This document shows positions 62,470 to 64,000 of a DNA stretch of 64,000 bases, piece by piece. Every line of letters starts with the position of its first letter. Position 1 is the stretch's first letter. The stretch comes from Osedax fenrisi (taxonomy: Eukaryota; Annelida; Polychaeta; Sabellida; Siboglinidae). The stretch is from contig OZ025239.1 in assembly GCA_964019155.1 (NCBI GenBank), positions 74,083,417 to 74,147,416 of the forward strand. The letters run 5' to 3'. The notes below the pieces were generated by a model, which did no database searches, had not been told where the DNA came from, and saw nothing but the letters and a program-made list of their open reading frames with translations. The translations under genes and the position numbers were made by a program.

Positions 62470-63247
62470 AGATCATAAGTTTCACTTTCAATAACTTATA
62501 ATCAATATAATCATTTGAACACTGTAGAAGTTACAATATATCGGAATGATATTTATATTAAAAGTGAACATATATTCGTTTTCTATATTTTGACGAAGTT
62601 AGGAAATTGACGTATGTGTAATAGAGTGTATGTGTGCTGGATACTAATTAGGCTTCTGCTATAAGTAACTGCATGTCATGGATCTCAATATATACATATA
62701 TACTATACATATAATAATAATATAATTAAAATTATAAATATCAAAGGATTTCATTATTTTAAATTATTGATTAAATTGATTTTATTATAGTTTTATAACA
62801 ATATATCTGGGCATAATGTTACAATGTAAGCCAGTGGGGTAGATTAATGATTAGCATAATGTTATTTATATCTATGATTACAATCTGTTTCCCCATTCCT
62901 CATTGGTTAAAATCATCATATTGTAGTATGAATATTGTACTCACTTTTTTCACAATTATAAAAGTATTTTAAAATATATATATATAAAATAACAAATAAT
63001 AATTTGTTAGAAATATAATCTAAATGAATAAAGATTAATTGTAAAGGAGTTATATATATATATATATATGAATGAATGAAATAATTGTATAGACAAAGTC
63101 TAAGAAGGATCAGTGAAAGCGATAAGTTTTATTAAATCGATACCTCCTGACAGTATGTGCAGTGCCATATATCATCATATTCATACGGATAAAAATAAAA
63201 CATATTAAAATAATAATTCAATTTTATTTAAAAAATAAATGAAACAG

Positions 63248-63278
<31 letters not shown>

Positions 63279-64000
63279 AAACTTATTTGTGTATAACTAT
63301 AGATCAGTGATAGGAAAACTATTATTTTACAGATGAATAATCTGTACTGTGTTGCATTATAGGAATGTGTTAAGTTATAAATACATAGATAAATGGGAAT
63401 AAAAGGGAGTACATAGATAAATAGGGTGTATATTACGATGTCCTGATATATTTATTAAATAATTGCTGTAATCACAAAATAAAATATGAAAAAAAATATA
63501 TAAGTAAAAACCCCAGAATAACAAATTGATAAAAGTTATTTTTGTAATAGATATGAATATGTTCTATCTTTGCTATCTATGTTTATACAATAATAAATAA
63601 AATATACAATAATAATGAATAATATATTATATTATAGCAGATTAATTATATTAATTAATAATTTTGTGAATTTAGTAAATAAATACATCAATAAAACATA
63701 TCTATATTATTATTATGAAAATGTCATAGAAATATATTTTGATATATATGTGCATTAGGTCAAATAAAGGTGATCCCAATAATGTGTACTTCAAGTAAAA
63801 AGTGAAATCATAACTATTATAAAAGTATATACAGTATATATAAATATTGTATGTTATTATGTCTCTTCAGAATCATTCTTAACATTATATACAATTTTAA
63901 TAATACATAATTTAATTTCATATTATTTGCCAAGATGATAATATCGCACACGTTACATGTGATATGTATATATTGTGTTCAGATTTAAGTAATGGATATC
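62470..64000. other. AT-rich stretch, nothing recognised
   Basis: Short AT runs (63052-63069, 63248-63272); no exon-like block. Confidence 0.6.

Overview
The window is eukaryotic, very AT-rich DNA (most intergenic sequence looks about 75-80% A+T) with small islands of higher GC that are coding exons. There are no bacterial-type operons. Gene content (a Dbf4-like replication kinase regulator, a PNRC-like protein, a Csk-like tyrosine kinase), spliceosomal introns, animal LINEs (RTE-like, CR1/L2-like) and many DNA-transposon families point to an invertebrate animal. I cannot name the species.

Layout. 0.25-3.6 kb: three GC-richer minus-strand blocks whose reading frames can be joined in phase, possibly the 3' part of an unidentified gene. 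3.6-12.5 kb: stacked mobile elements (nested hAT and P-like MITEs inside a 2.3-kb inverted repeat, two foldback elements, a TTAA-flanked piggyBac-like MITE inside a dead hAT transposase). 12,665-25,936 (+): a DBF4 homologue that I could assemble from three exons with phase-consistent splice sites (12665-13083, 19086-20683, 23838-25936; 1,371 codons plus stop). It carries the BRCT-like motif N, motif M and the CCHH motif C in the family's order, plus three expanded in-frame repeat arrays. Its introns hold a SINE-like repeat, a hAT MITE and a TTAA-flanked MITE. 26-45 kb: repeats, comprising a 5'-truncated RTE-like LINE, a Helitron-like end with a minisatellite, a 3.1-kb CACTA/EnSpm-like element and long AT microsatellites. 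45,276-45,767 (+): a short PNRC-like gene. 47.8-48.8 kb: two overlapping foldback elements. 53,594-60,157 (-): the 3' four exons of a Csk-like kinase, one intron of which begins with a 480-bp TAG triplet repeat directly at the 5' splice site. 60.2-64 kb: AT-rich sequence, presumably intron, with one MITE.

Most notable observation: seven short palindromic inserts (33-44 bp), from three sequence families, each flanked by perfect 7- or 8-bp direct repeats. They can be read as about 17 bp from each end of a transposon joined with 0-10 bp of filler. A full-length 487-bp MITE at 6246-6732 has the same ends and a perfect 8-bp target duplication, so it is the evident parent type for three of them. 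The 17+17 arithmetic and 8-bp duplications match the footprints left by P-element-superfamily excision (17-nt staggered cleavage). The window therefore appears to hold a record of repeated P-type excision events.

The three recognised genes are not functionally linked; this looks like ordinary, gene-poor animal chromatin. No RNA gene or CRISPR array was found.
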